From positions 1 through 56,223 of the forward strand of contig JAJFGF010000067.1 of assembly GCA_021776245.1 (NCBI GenBank): a DNA stretch of 56,223 nt. The letters run 5' to 3'. How positions within the stretch are numbered: position 1 is the first letter of the stretch; every line of letters begins with the position of its first letter. This DNA is from Hyphococcus sp. Its GTDB lineage: Bacteria > Pseudomonadota > Alphaproteobacteria > Caulobacterales > Parvularculaceae. This document shows positions 19,112-31,445 of the stretch, one piece after another. The position numbers and the translations under genes are program-made. The notes beneath the pieces were generated by a model. That model was given only the letters and a program-made list of their open reading frames with translations. It did no database searches and had not been told where the DNA came from.

Positions 19112-19759
19112 TTAAAACACGCTTTCCGGAATCAAAATCACATCGCCCGGCAGGACCGGCACATTCGCCGAAATCTTGCCTTTGCGTAAAAGATCGTCGA
19201 GACGCACACGATACGAGGTGCGATCCTCGCCCTGACCGCGAATCAGAACCGCGCGATTGCCGGCGGCGAACTGCGTCAAACCGCCAACTGCAACCATGAC
19301 ATCAAGCACAGTCATGCCGGCCTGATAGGGCAGCGCAATTGGTTGCTGCGCTTCGCCGAGCACACGAACCTGTTGATCAAAGGTCGATGAGAAGTTGCTG
19401 ACGATAACCGTCACTTCGGGATTTTTCACATATTGGCGCAATGATCGTTCAAGATCGCCCGCCAGCTGCGACGGCGTTTTGCCTGACGCAACCATGTCTT
19501 CAACAAGCGGCGTAGAAATCCGCCCGTCAGGCCGTACAGTGACATTGGTTGAAAGTTCTGGCGCACGCCAGACAAAAATCTCAAGCTGGTCGAGAGGTCC
19601 GACAAGATAATCAGGCGCTGCGTCAGCGGCGCCCGCTGCCGTAGACGGCGCCGCGCTTAATTGTTCGCCGCCGCCCGGAATGAGCGACGAACAGCCGGCA
19701 AGAATAATCGCGGTCGCCGCGATCATTATGCGCCGGCCAATTTCAGTAACGTTAATCAT
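19112..19759 (-). CDS. Wza-like polysaccharide export lipoprotein
   Basis: A 215-aa outer-membrane export lipoprotein. The signal peptide ends in a lipobox (ILAGC, lipidated Cys23). A poly-export domain (about 55-135: DYLVGPLDQLEIFVWRAPEL) and an SLBB domain (about 140-205) follow. It lacks the long C-terminal helix of E. coli Wza, as is usual for the XrtA-associated group. ATG 19759 has AAGGAAAAGATC just upstream. It is probably the first gene of the leftward operon that continues to 10284. Confidence 0.9.
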   Translation of the reverse strand: MINVTEIGRRIMIAATAIILAGCSSLIPGGGEQLSAAPSTAAGAADAAPDYLVGPLDQLEIFVWRAPELSTNVTVRPDGRISTPLVEDMVASGKTPSQLAGDLERSLRQYVKNPEVTVIVSNFSSTFDQQVRVLGEAQQPIALPYQAGMTVLDVMVAVGGLTQFAAGNRAVLIRGQGEDRTSYRVRLDDLLRKGKISANVPVLPGDVILIPESVF

Positions 19760-20065
19760 GATCTTTTCCTTGACGTGTTCAAATAAGCGCCAATCCTGGC
19801 GCGACACCACTGTGTTCCAGGCCCTAGTGTAATGGCATCGCAAGTTCTTTGCCATGCCCGCACCGGCCCGACGACAGTCGTTTTGCTTGGTTTCGCGAAG
19901 TCTAACAGAATCATTGCATTGTCCCCCTTTCCTCCCGCGAACCAGCCGCAACAATTCACTGATTCCGGGAAAACTTCAGATGATTTACCGAATTGCTGTG
20001 GGGAACGATGCAGGTGATTCGGGCCGGCCCGAACAATGCGTAATCTGCAGCTCATTCCCGCTGTC
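19760..20065 (-). promoter_or_regulatory. Intergenic region upstream of the export operon
   Basis: 306 bp without a convincing gene. It holds three GANTC sites (19908-19912, 19961-19965, 20016-20020), spaced 53 and 55 bp, and a perfect 16-bp palindrome at 20018-20033 (TTCGGGCC/GGCCCGAA) that overlaps the third site. The open frame leading into the Wza-like gene has no protein-like character before 19759. I cannot assign a promoter with confidence, but the position makes this the likely control region. Confidence 0.45.
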
Positions 20066-20872
20066 CTAGCGGCTGCCCAGCCCGAATAAAGCCACCCGCA
20101 CAGTCATCAACAAAATAAGCAGATCCAGCAACGGCGAAAAATGGCGGATGTAATAGAGATCATACCGTAATTTATTTCGGGCGCCGTCAACTGAAGCTGC
20201 ATATTCATATTTCACCTGAGCCCAACCGGTAATGCCCGGTTTTACAAGATGGCGCCGATGATAGTGCGGAATCTCCCGTTCCAGAATATGAACGAATTCG
20301 GGGCGCTCCGGCCGCGGACCGACAAGGCTCATCTCGCCGCGCAAGACATTGATCGCCTGCGGCAGTTCATCGATCCTGAATTTACGCAGCACCCGGCCAA
20401 CGCGCGTGGCGCGATCATCGTGCAGGGCGGCATATTGCGGACCTTTGCTTTCCGCATCGACTTTCATCGACCGAAACTTCAGCACGTAAAAAACGCGCCC
20501 CTGATACCCAACCCGTTTTTGCCGGTAGATGATCGGGCCCTTGCTGTCGAGCCTGATAGCGATCGCGGTCGCCAAAAGCAGCGGCGCCAAGATTATCAGG
20601 AGCAAAAAACAGAACAGGAAATCAAACGCCCGCTTGGCGTCGGACATGCCCGGCCCGGTAATAACCGCTGCGGCATCGCGAAACGCGGCCGCATCAATTC
20701 TATCCAGGCTAAGAGCGCCCTCTCCCGTAGCACCCATTGTTCTGGACGGATAAGCGTCGCGTGCGAGCGCCAATCCATTCTGTCCGCCCCCCAGCGCCAC
20801 GATCAGGGCGCGCGCCGTCAATATCGCAAACGCGGCGGCAACTGCAAATAAGACCCCGTAGATTGGCAGCAT
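20066..20872 (-). CDS. Initiating sugar (phospho-glycosyl) transferase, short form
   Basis: A 268-aa polyprenyl-phosphate sugar-1-phosphate transferase that starts the repeat unit on undecaprenyl phosphate. The catalytic domain is complete (about 80-268): KRAFDFLFC membrane hairpin, FRSMKVDAE, then [20 protein letters not shown] and GPRPERPEF. Family relatives in XrtA loci are about 450 aa, with several N-terminal membrane segments and a regulatory domain. Here only one N-terminal segment (about 4-27) and a 50-residue linker precede the catalytic core. ATG 20872 is preceded by GGAG; an upstream TTG at 20884 would add four residues. Confidence 0.88.
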   Translation of the reverse strand: MLPIYGVLFAVAAAFAILTARALIVALGGGQNGLALARDAYPSRTMGATGEGALSLDRIDAAAFRDAAAVITGPGMSDAKRAFDFLFCFLLLIILAPLLLATAIAIRLDSKGPIIYRQKRVGYQGRVFYVLKFRSMKVDAESKGPQYAALHDDRATRVGRVLRKFRIDELPQAINVLRGEMSLVGPRPERPEFVHILEREIPHYHRRHLVKPGITGWAQVKYEYAASVDGARNKLRYDLYYIRHFSPLLDLLILLMTVRVALFGLGSR

Positions 20873-20971
20873 CTCCTGCTCCAAACCCAGCTCAACGATG
20901 GCGCGCTGTCCTGAAACGCGCCGAGCCGTTTCAACATGGAACGGACGGCTGCGGCCTCGCAGAAAACGTGC

Positions 20972-20986
20972 CTAATAAAACGTTAA
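20972..20986. promoter_or_regulatory. Near-consensus CtrA-type box
   Basis: CTAA-N7-TTAA, seven of eight positions of the TTAA-N7-TTAA consensus. It lies in the 254-bp gap between the divergent sugar transferase and glycosyltransferase-deacetylase genes. Weak evidence on its own. Confidence 0.25.
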
Positions 20987-21126
20987 TACAAACGCGATCC
21001 GCGCGAATGTGCGCATTTACGGAACACAACGCCGCTATGGCGCGTTTCTTTCTTATAGGCTTGCGGCCTACTCCATCAGGCGGCGCAGCGCGCCGCAAGT
21101 CACAGGCAAAGCGGGCGATCGGCCTT

Positions 21127-23310
21127 ATGCGAATTCTGGTTTTCTCGACGCTTTATCCCAATGCAGCCATGCCCGCGCATGGCGTATTTGTTGAGAACCG
21201 TCTGCGGGCTTTTTTGAAAAACCATGACGCCGAAATTAAAGTTGTCGCGCCGGTCCCCTGGTTTCCGTTTCAAAATGACACATTTGGCGCCTATGCGGCC
21301 TGGGCGCGGGCGCCGGAGCGGGAAATGCGTCATGGGATTGATGTTTGGCATCCACACTATTTCGTTCCGCCGAAAATCGGCATGAATTATGCGCCTCACT
21401 CGCTGGCCCAAGCCTTACGACGAACGATTACTGAACTCGCCGCGGAAGGCCGGGAATGTGACCTCATTGACGCGCATTATTTTTTTCCCGATGGCGTCGC
21501 CGCAGCGAAGGTCGCTAATGAGCTCGGCAAGCCCCTGGTAATTACCGCGCGCGGCACGGACATCAATCTCATTCCTAAATATGCGGCCCCGCGCCGGGCG
21601 ATTGTTGACGCCGCGGGAAAAGCTGATGCGATCGTCACCGTCTCGGGCGCATTGAAAGAAAAACTCGGATCCATCGGCATCGAGCCCGATAAAATATCGA
21701 TCCTGCGCAATGGCGTTGATCTTGAGAAATTTACACAAGGCGATCGGGATAAAGCCCGCGCCAAACATGGTCTTACCGGACAAATCATTTTGAGCGTCGG
21801 CCATCTCATTGACCGCAAAGGTCATGAGCTTGTCATCGATGCGTTGCGCAATATTGAAGGCGCAACATTGCTGATCGTCGGCGATGGCCCGCGGCGCGGC
21901 GCGCTTGAAGCACAAGTAAAACGAGCCGGGCTATTCAAGCGCGTAAAATTCCTGGGGCAAGTCCCCCACGAAACACTGAGCGAAATTTACAGCGCTGCTG
22001 ATGTCCTTGTCCTTGCGTCGTCGCGCGAAGGCTGGCCAAATGTTCTGCTCGAAGCGATGGCTTGCGGAACACCCTGTATCGCAACAAATATCCCGGGATG
22101 CGACGAGGTTATTTGCGATCCGGCGGGCGGCAGGCTGGTTGATCAGCGGACGCCTGAAGCAATTGCCGAAGCAATCAACGCTCTCTTCGCCGACCCGCCT
22201 GGCCGCGCCGAAACGAGGCGCTACGCCGAGCAGTTTTCCTGGGACGATACCGTGCATGGCATGGCGGAGATTTTTTCGACGCTAACCGGCAAATCTCGCG
22301 CAACCGCGTCAATCAAATCAACGCCTGTCTCTATTTCCGGCGGCGCCGCTGTTCCGCAGCTGATTGTTACCGTTGATACGGAAGAACAATTCGATTGGGC
22401 GCGCAACGAAAACACGCGCTATCATATCGATGACATTGCTGATATTGACCGCTTTCAGCAGCTTTGCGCCGGGATGGGCGCCGCGCCCTTATATTTCCTC
22501 ACTTATCCTTTGTTGAAAAACCAACGAACCATTGCCTATTTTCGCTCTTTGATAGAACAGCGGAAAGCTGCTTGCGGACTGCACTTCCATCAATGGGTCA
22601 CGCCGCCAGAAAACAATCATTCCGGCGGGTATTTTTCATTTCAAAAAAATCTGCCTTTGGATCAACATTTCGAAAAACTGAACGTCCTTGCCAAGGCGTT
22701 TGAAACAGCGTTTGGCGCGCCGGCCCTGTCGCACCGGGCGGGCCGATATGGCGTCAGTCCGGAACATTACGCTCAGCTTGCGGCGCTTGGTGTTCAATAT
22801 GATTTCAGCCCCAGCCCCGCTTTTGATTATTCCAGTGCGGGCGGACCCGATTTTTCCGGATTTTCCAACAAACCGTTCGCCGTTCATGACAACAATGCTC
22901 AGGTTTTTGTAACCCCGGTCAGCGGCGCAAGGGCGATACGCAAGACAAGCTTTTTCCTAAATCAGGAGCGCAATGCGCCGGGCTTTGCCGCCTCATCACT
23001 CAACCCGTATTATGCGCAACTGACGACGCCAATGCGTCTTTCACCGGAGGGCGCCAGTCTTGGCGATCTCAAAGCGCTGACCCGGCGCCTGATTTCTGAT
23101 GGGGCGCCAATCCTCAGTTTTACACTTCATTCAACTTCGTTAACGCCCGGCGCCAATCCTTACGCAAAAGATGCTGCAGGTGTCGATCATATCCTTGAAC
23201 GAACAGGGACCTATCTCAGCTGGTTCCAGAAAAGCATGGGGGGAGAGATTGTTACGCTCGACATGCTGGCCGATATTTATGATCGTCTGGCGCCCCGCCG
23301 CCGCGCTTAA
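21127..23310 (+). CDS. Glycosyltransferase 4 fused to a WalW-like polysaccharide deacetylase domain
   Basis: A 727-aa two-domain protein. Residues 1-390 are a GT4 glycosyltransferase: MRILVFSTLYP start, ITARGTDINLIP, ILRNGVDLEKF and the EX7E motif with Glu301 and Glu309. Residues about 410-720 resemble WalW-like deacetylases of the NodB superfamily: VDTEEQFDW with Asp417, GLHFHQW and SHRAGRYG, with a C-terminal FTLHSTSL. The usual HxxxH metal motif is not clear, so activity of the second half is uncertain. No break or stop lies between the halves. ATG 21127 fits the family start; the frame is open upstream but not protein-like. It is divergent from the sugar transferase and probably belongs to the same polysaccharide pathway. 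Confidence 0.85.
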   Translation: MRILVFSTLYPNAAMPAHGVFVENRLRAFLKNHDAEIKVVAPVPWFPFQNDTFGAYAAWARAPEREMRHGIDVWHPHYFVPPKIGMNYAPHSLAQALRRTITELAAEGRECDLIDAHYFFPDGVAAAKVANELGKPLVITARGTDINLIPKYAAPRRAIVDAAGKADAIVTVSGALKEKLGSIGIEPDKISILRNGVDLEKFTQGDRDKARAKHGLTGQIILSVGHLIDRKGHELVIDALRNIEGATLLIVGDGPRRGALEAQVKRAGLFKRVKFLGQVPHETLSEIYSAADVLVLASSREGWPNVLLEAMACGTPCIATNIPGCDEVICDPAGGRLVDQRTPEAIAEAINALFADPPGRAETRRYAEQFSWDDTVHGMAEIFSTLTGKSRATASIKSTPVSISGGAAVPQLIVTVDTEEQFDWARNENTRYHIDDIADIDRFQQLCAGMGAAPLYFLTYPLLKNQRTIAYFRSLIEQRKAACGLHFHQWVTPPENNHSGGYFSFQKNLPLDQHFEKLNVLAKAFETAFGAPALSHRAGRYGVSPEHYAQLAALGVQYDFSPSPAFDYSSAGGPDFSGFSNKPFAVHDNNAQVFVTPVSGARAIRKTSFFLNQERNAPGFAASSLNPYYAQLTTPMRLSPEGASLGDLKALTRRLISDGAPILSFTLHSTSLTPGANPYAKDAAGVDHILERTGTYLSWFQKSMGGEIVTLDMLADIYDRLAPRRRA

Positions 23311-23321
23311 CATAGCATTAA
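23307..23321 (+). promoter_or_regulatory. CtrA box upstream of fliO
   Basis: An exact TTAA-N7-TTAA site (spacer CATAGCA), overlapping the stop codon of the preceding gene and 53 bp before the fliO start. In Caulobacter, CtrA activates early flagellar genes from such sites near -35. The position and target fit. Confidence 0.7.
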
Positions 23322-23373
23322 GCAAAGACCGGGTAATTTTCGCCTATTGAAGCAAATTCAAAAGGCATTGCCC

Positions 23374-23736
23374 ATGCTCCTCGCAGAAAGCGCCCGCGTG
23401 ATTTTCGCCCTCATCGCAGTCCTCGGCTTTATCGGCCTCGCTGCGGTCCTCGTGCGCAAGGCCGGCCTGATTTCCGCATCAAGCGGGTTTGTTCGTAAAA
23501 AACGCCTTGCGCTTGTTGAAACCCTCGCCGTTGACGCGCGCCGCCGGGTCGCCATCATCAAATGTGATGGCAAAGAGCACCTGATTATCCTCGGCGCAAC
23601 GAGCGAAACACTGATTGATACAAATCTCGATACGCCCATCGCAGACGCAGTTGAAACGACTGCGCCGGTCAATCCCTATCCGACACTACAGGAACTGGCG
23701 AAAAAATTTCGCCCATCAACCAAAGACGCTGCGTGA
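23374..23736 (+). CDS. fliO: Flagellar biosynthesis protein FliO
   Basis: A 120-aa protein with one membrane segment (about 9-29) and the compact cytoplasmic FliO domain. The signature is ALVETLAVDARRRVAIIKCDGKEH, followed by LIILG. FliO helps assemble the FliP ring of the flagellar type III export gate. ATG 23374 has AAAGG 8 nt upstream; a TTG at 23347 also exists. It is controlled by a CtrA box. Its stop codon overlaps the GTG start of a fliP fragment (GTGA), the normal fliO-fliP coupling. Confidence 0.88.
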   Translation: MLLAESARVIFALIAVLGFIGLAAVLVRKAGLISASSGFVRKKRLALVETLAVDARRRVAIIKCDGKEHLIILGATSETLIDTNLDTPIADAVETTAPVNPYPTLQELAKKFRPSTKDAA

Positions 23737-23834
23737 AAAAACTCTTCGGCATCATCGCCGGTGCAACATTATTGGCGCTGATCACAGGTGGAGAAGCCAC
23801 CGCGCAAACGCTGACCCTCGATATGGGCGGCTGA
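23733..23834 (+). pseudogene. fliP: 5' remnant of fliP, broken after the signal peptide
   Basis: GTG at 23733 overlaps the fliO stop and encodes MKKLFGIIAG..., a signal peptide ending near ATAQ. TLTLDMGG follows, exactly how FliP proteins begin after their signal peptide, and the frame then stops (TGA, 23832). In another frame the next codons read ISGSLVDSFATSPPI, which partly recalls the next FliP stretch, before a stop at about 23881. The remaining 200 or so residues of FliP, with all membrane helices, are absent; lpdA ends at 23898. So a frameshift plus deletion, a rearrangement or an assembly error has removed fliP here. Confidence 0.7.
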
Positions 23835-23897
23835 TTTCGGGAAGCCTCGTAGATAGTTTTGCAACGTCACCGCCAATTTAGCCGCGCAGCTTATTCG

Positions 23898-25292
23898 TCA
23901 AATATGCAGCGCGTGTCCCAGCGTTCTGAGTGACGCTTCATGAAACGCTTCGCCTTGCGTCGGATGGGCGTGGATCGTTCCCGCGATATCTTCAAGGCGT
24001 GCGCCCATTTCAAGCGCCAGACCGAAGGATGCGGAAAGTTCCGCGACACCGCCGCCTACCGCCTGAATGCCCAGCACCAGATGATTGTCTTTGCGTGCGA
24101 CAATCCGGATAAAACCGTCTTCGGCTTCCATGGTCATGGCGCGGCCATTAGCAGAAAATGGAAAGCTCTTGGTGATGATGTCGTAGCCGGCGTCTTTCGC
24201 CTCATCCGGCGATAACCCTGCGGAAACAATTTCCGGATCGGTAAAACAGATCGCTGCAATGGCGACCTTGTCCCATGAGCGGTTTTCGCCGGCGATGATT
24301 TCCGCAACCATTTCGCCCTGGGCCATGGCGCGGTGCGCCAGCATCGGTTCGCCGGTGACGTCGCCAATTGCATAAATCCCATTCATTGACGTGCGGCATT
24401 GATCATCGATCTTGACAAATTTACCATCCATATCGAGCACCAGATTTTCGCGGCCCCAACCTTGGGTCAGCGGCGCGCGCCCCACGGTGACAAGAATTTT
24501 GTCGGCGGCAATGGTCTCGGCCTTGCCGTCGGCGGTTTCGATCTCAAGCCCCTTGCCGCCCTTTGCCAGTCCTTTGGCTTTCGCGCCCAGCAGCACATCA
24601 ACGCCCAGGTTTTTCAGTTTCTTGGCGACGGGGCGCGTCATTTCCTTGTCATAGAGCGGCAGGATATTTTTGAGCGCTTCGACGACAGTCACTTTCGATC
24701 CAAGCTTGGCGAAAGCGATACCCATTTCAAGGCCGATATATCCCGCGCCGACAACGACAAGGCTTTTCGGCGGGGCGCCAAGATTGAGCGCTTCAGTGGA
24801 TGAAATCACATTGCCGCCAAAGGGGAGAAACGGTAATTCCACTGGCGCAGAACCGGTTGCAATAATGACCTTCTCGGCGCGGATCACTTCAACGCCTTTG
24901 TCGGTTTTGACTTCAACGGTTTTACCATCAACGAATGTCGCCCAACCGCTGACAGATTTAACCTTGTTCTTTTTTAAAAGTCCGCCGACGCCGGTCGTCA
25001 GGCGATTAACAATCGCATCTTTCCACGCAACAGTTTGTTTTAAATCAATCGTCGGTTTTGCCGCCTTGATGCCAAGCGGCGAAGCGCGGGCAAAATGCGT
25101 CGCTTTTTCGAATTCATCGGCGGCGTGGATTAACGCCTTGGACGGAATGCAGCCGACATTGAGACAAGTTCCACCATGGGCTTTGGCTTCGACAATGACA
25201 GTATCGAGCCCGAGCTGACCGGCTCTGATAGCGGCCACATAACCGCCCGGCCCCGCGCCGACAACAAGCACTTTGCATTCAATAATGGCCAT
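23898..25292 (-). CDS. lpdA: Dihydrolipoyl dehydrogenase (E3)
   Basis: A 464-aa FAD enzyme that reoxidises dihydrolipoamide with NAD+. It shows the N-terminal FAD fold [10 protein letters not shown], the redox disulfide Cys43-Cys48 ([13 protein letters not shown]), the NAD fold [12 protein letters not shown], and the C-terminal active-site [13 protein letters not shown]. It is the last gene of the bkd operon, 91 bp after bkdB, so it is the E3 of this complex; it may also serve other 2-oxoacid dehydrogenases. Confidence 0.95.
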   Translation of the reverse strand: MAIIECKVLVVGAGPGGYVAAIRAGQLGLDTVIVEAKAHGGTCLNVGCIPSKALIHAADEFEKATHFARASPLGIKAAKPTIDLKQTVAWKDAIVNRLTTGVGGLLKKNKVKSVSGWATFVDGKTVEVKTDKGVEVIRAEKVIIATGSAPVELPFLPFGGNVISSTEALNLGAPPKSLVVVGAGYIGLEMGIAFAKLGSKVTVVEALKNILPLYDKEMTRPVAKKLKNLGVDVLLGAKAKGLAKGGKGLEIETADGKAETIAADKILVTVGRAPLTQGWGRENLVLDMDGKFVKIDDQCRTSMNGIYAIGDVTGEPMLAHRAMAQGEMVAEIIAGENRSWDKVAIAAICFTDPEIVSAGLSPDEAKDAGYDIITKSFPFSANGRAMTMEAEDGFIRIVARKDNHLVLGIQAVGGGVAELSASFGLALEMGARLEDIAGTIHAHPTQGEAFHEASLRTLGHALHI

Positions 25293-25383
25293 GGATTATC
25301 TCTCAAAATTGTTCTGCACTTTTTGGCGCGGTACAGATGGTCACATCAAAGCTGCCGATCAAAATCGGACCACTCTGGCCCGT

Positions 25384-26670
25384 TCAATCAATGAATATCA
25401 TCGCCGGGTTTTCAAGGAGCGTCTTGATCCGCTGGATGAACACGGCGGCGTTCCAGCCATCGACCACGCGGTGATCAAAACTCGATGACAGGTTCATCAC
25501 TTTGCGCGGGCGAAATTCCTGCCCGTCCCATTTGGGCAACACCTGCATTTTATTGATGCCGACAATCGCAACTTCCGGGTGATTGATCACCGGCGTCGTA
25601 ACGATGCCGCCCAAGGCGCCAAGCGATGTAATCGTGATCGTCGAACCGGAAAGTTCATCACGCGCAGCCGAGCCGGATTTTGCCGCCTCGGACAGGCGCG
25701 AAACTTCTTCGGCGCAATCCCAAATGTCACGGGCCTCAGCATGACGCACCACCGGCACCATCAATCCGCCGGGCGTTTGCGCCGCGACGCCGATGTGACA
25801 ACCGCCATGTTGATGAATAATGCCCGCCTCATCATCGTAGATCGCATTGACGATCGGCTGGTCGGCGATCGCTTTGACCATGGCGCGCATCAGGAACGGC
25901 AGGATCGTGAGTTTCGCGCGGCTTACGCTGTGCGATTCATTCAGTTGCTTGCGCAAATCCTCGAGCGCCGTCACATCCACTTCCTCGACATAGGTAATAT
26001 GCGGGATGCGCGATTTCGCGATCGCCATTTTCTCGGCGATCTTGCGGCGCATGCCAATCACCGGAATATCAGTAACGGTCGTATTGCGGACAAGACCGCC
26101 GCCGCTGCGCATCGAGGCTCCGCCATTTTCAAAATACGCATCGAGATCTTCATGGGTGATGCGCCCTGCCGGGCCGGAACCGATGACGCGCCGTAAATCG
26201 ACGCCGGATTCTGCCGCGCGTTTGCGCACCGCCGGCGGCGCTATGGGTTTTTCACCTTCCGCGCGCGGCGCTGCGCCGTTTTGTACGGGCGCGGCTGCTT
26301 TTGGCGGAGCAGGTTTCGCTTTTTGCTCCTGCTTTGGCGCAGGCTTTGCTTTTGGCGCAAGAGATTCTTCCGCTTTCACTTTGGGCGCAGCTTCGACCGG
26401 CGCGGCGCCCGGCTTCACATTGCCTTCGCCGTCAACTTCGAGGCGAATAAGCGGCGAGCCCACCGCAAGCACATCGCCGATATTGCCGCCCTGCCAGACA
26501 ATCTTGCCTTCCACAGGGGATGGAATTTCGACCGTCGCTTTATCGGTCATCACCGCAGCAAGCACGTCGTCTTCGCGCACATTGGCGCCAATTTCCACCA
26601 TCCATTCGACAAGCTCGGCCTCGGCAACGCCCTCACCCACATCGGGAAGCTTAATCAGATGCTCGCCCAT
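25384..26670 (-). CDS. bkdB: Branched-chain 2-oxoacid dehydrogenase E2 (lipoyl acyltransferase)
   Basis: A 428-aa core subunit that transfers branched-chain acyl groups to CoA. The lipoyl domain (1-80) has the target Lys44 in MTDKATVE. An Ala/Pro/Lys linker is followed by the E3-binding domain (about 145-185: AVRKRAAESGVDLRRVIGSG) and the catalytic domain with SFDHRVVDG near the C-terminus. The start overlaps the bkdA2 stop by one base (TAATG). Context with E1 alpha and E1 beta of branched-chain type decides against pyruvate or 2-oxoglutarate. Confidence 0.93.
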   Translation of the reverse strand: MGEHLIKLPDVGEGVAEAELVEWMVEIGANVREDDVLAAVMTDKATVEIPSPVEGKIVWQGGNIGDVLAVGSPLIRLEVDGEGNVKPGAAPVEAAPKVKAEESLAPKAKPAPKQEQKAKPAPPKAAAPVQNGAAPRAEGEKPIAPPAVRKRAAESGVDLRRVIGSGPAGRITHEDLDAYFENGGASMRSGGGLVRNTTVTDIPVIGMRRKIAEKMAIAKSRIPHITYVEEVDVTALEDLRKQLNESHSVSRAKLTILPFLMRAMVKAIADQPIVNAIYDDEAGIIHQHGGCHIGVAAQTPGGLMVPVVRHAEARDIWDCAEEVSRLSEAAKSGSAARDELSGSTITITSLGALGGIVTTPVINHPEVAIVGINKMQVLPKWDGQEFRPRKVMNLSSSFDHRVVDGWNAAVFIQRIKTLLENPAMIFID

Positions 26671-27686
26671 TATGCCGCCTCCATGACTTTTTTAAGCGCC
26701 GCACCGACGCGGGCCGGTCCCGGAAAATAATCCCATTCATGCGCATGCGGGTAAGGCGTATCGTACCCGGTTACACGCATAATTGGCGCTTCGAGATGAT
26801 AGAAGCATCCTTCCGTCACGACCGCCATCAATTCCGCACCAAAGCCGCAGGTTTTCGTCGCTTCATGGACGATGACGCAGCGGCCGGTTTTTCTGACCGA
26901 GGCTTCAATGGTTTCGAGATCCAGCGGCAAGATGGTTCTAAGATCAATAATTTCCGCATCAATGCCGGTTTCTTTTACCGCCGCCTCGGCGACATAAACC
27001 ATTGTGCCGTAAACCAAGACGGTAACATCAGCGCCCTCCCGGCGGATCGCCGCCTTGCCGATCGGCAGGCTGTAATAATCTTCAGGAACTTCGCCAAATT
27101 CATGCTTCGACCAGGGCGTCACCGGCCGGTCATGGTGGCCGTCAAATGGTCCATTATAAAGCCGCTTCGGTTCCAGAAACATCACCGGATCATTATCTTC
27201 GATCGAAGCGATCAGCAGGCCCTTGGCGTCATAGGGGCTCGATGGAATAACGGTCTTGATCCCGGAGACATGCGCGAACAACGCTTCAGGGCTTTGCGAA
27301 TGAGTTTGGCCGCCAAAAATGCCGCCGCCCGTGGGCATGCGCACGACCATCGGCGCGGTAAAATCATTGTTTGACCGATAGCGAATGCGCGAGGCTTCCT
27401 GGGTTATCTGGTCGTAACCCGGATACATGTAATCAGCGAACTGAATTTCGACGCAAGGCCGCAACCCATAGGCCGCCATGCCGATCGCCGCGCCGATAAT
27501 GCCGCTCTCATTGATAGGACTGTCGAAACAACGCTGATTGCCATATTTTTTCTGCAGCCCTTCGGTGCACCGAAATACGCCGCCAAAGAACCCGACATCC
27601 TCGCCAAAAACAACGACATTATCGTCCTTGTTCATGGCATTATCCATGGCGCTGCGGATCGCCTGGATCATGGTCATGCGCGCCAT
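26670..27686 (-). CDS. bkdA2: Branched-chain 2-oxoacid dehydrogenase E1 beta
   Basis: A 338-aa transketolase-like subunit, pairing with E1 alpha to form the thiamine-diphosphate active site. Typical stretches are VVFGEDVGFFGGVFRCTEGL, FDSPINESGIIGAAIGMA and HEATKTCGFGAEL. The length fits BkdA2. It starts 2 bp after the bkdA1 stop. Confidence 0.94.
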   Translation of the reverse strand: MARMTMIQAIRSAMDNAMNKDDNVVVFGEDVGFFGGVFRCTEGLQKKYGNQRCFDSPINESGIIGAAIGMAAYGLRPCVEIQFADYMYPGYDQITQEASRIRYRSNNDFTAPMVVRMPTGGGIFGGQTHSQSPEALFAHVSGIKTVIPSSPYDAKGLLIASIEDNDPVMFLEPKRLYNGPFDGHHDRPVTPWSKHEFGEVPEDYYSLPIGKAAIRREGADVTVLVYGTMVYVAEAAVKETGIDAEIIDLRTILPLDLETIEASVRKTGRCVIVHEATKTCGFGAELMAVVTEGCFYHLEAPIMRVTGYDTPYPHAHEWDYFPGPARVGAALKKVMEAA

Positions 27687-27688
27687 CG

Positions 27689-28951
<1,263 letters not shown>

Positions 28952-29178
28952 CTATAAAGGCGGCGAAGCCGTTGTTTTTTCAAAGCCTTATTGGGGCGGC
29001 TTTGTTGTTTTCGGGATTGGGTTTAGTCCGCCAACCGTAGCGCTGGCAATGCCCGAAAATGGGACTCTGGAAAAACAGCCGGGCCGTGTTTTGGCGGCGG
29101 GCGCTGCGGATGAATCTGCCAATAATACATTGGGGATTAGCATAAACCAGACCGGCGAATCTGCCGATTTTTTCCGGT

Positions 29179-31419
<2,241 letters not shown>

Positions 31420-31445
31420 TCACTGCCCGAGACATTATGCCGATT

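Noticed and set aside
19756-20055. 99-codon minus-strand frame before the Wza-like gene
   Set aside because: No family resemblance, rich in Cys, Arg and Trp, and it ends at the true start of the export gene; more likely leader DNA.
20737-21126. N-terminal extension of the GT-deacetylase protein
   Set aside because: The residues are Arg/Pro-rich and antisense to the sugar transferase for part of their length; the GT4 family start fits ATG 21127.
10284-23310. Horizontally acquired island
   Set aside because: No integrase, transposase, tRNA or flanking repeat, and no obvious change in base or codon usage against the core genes.
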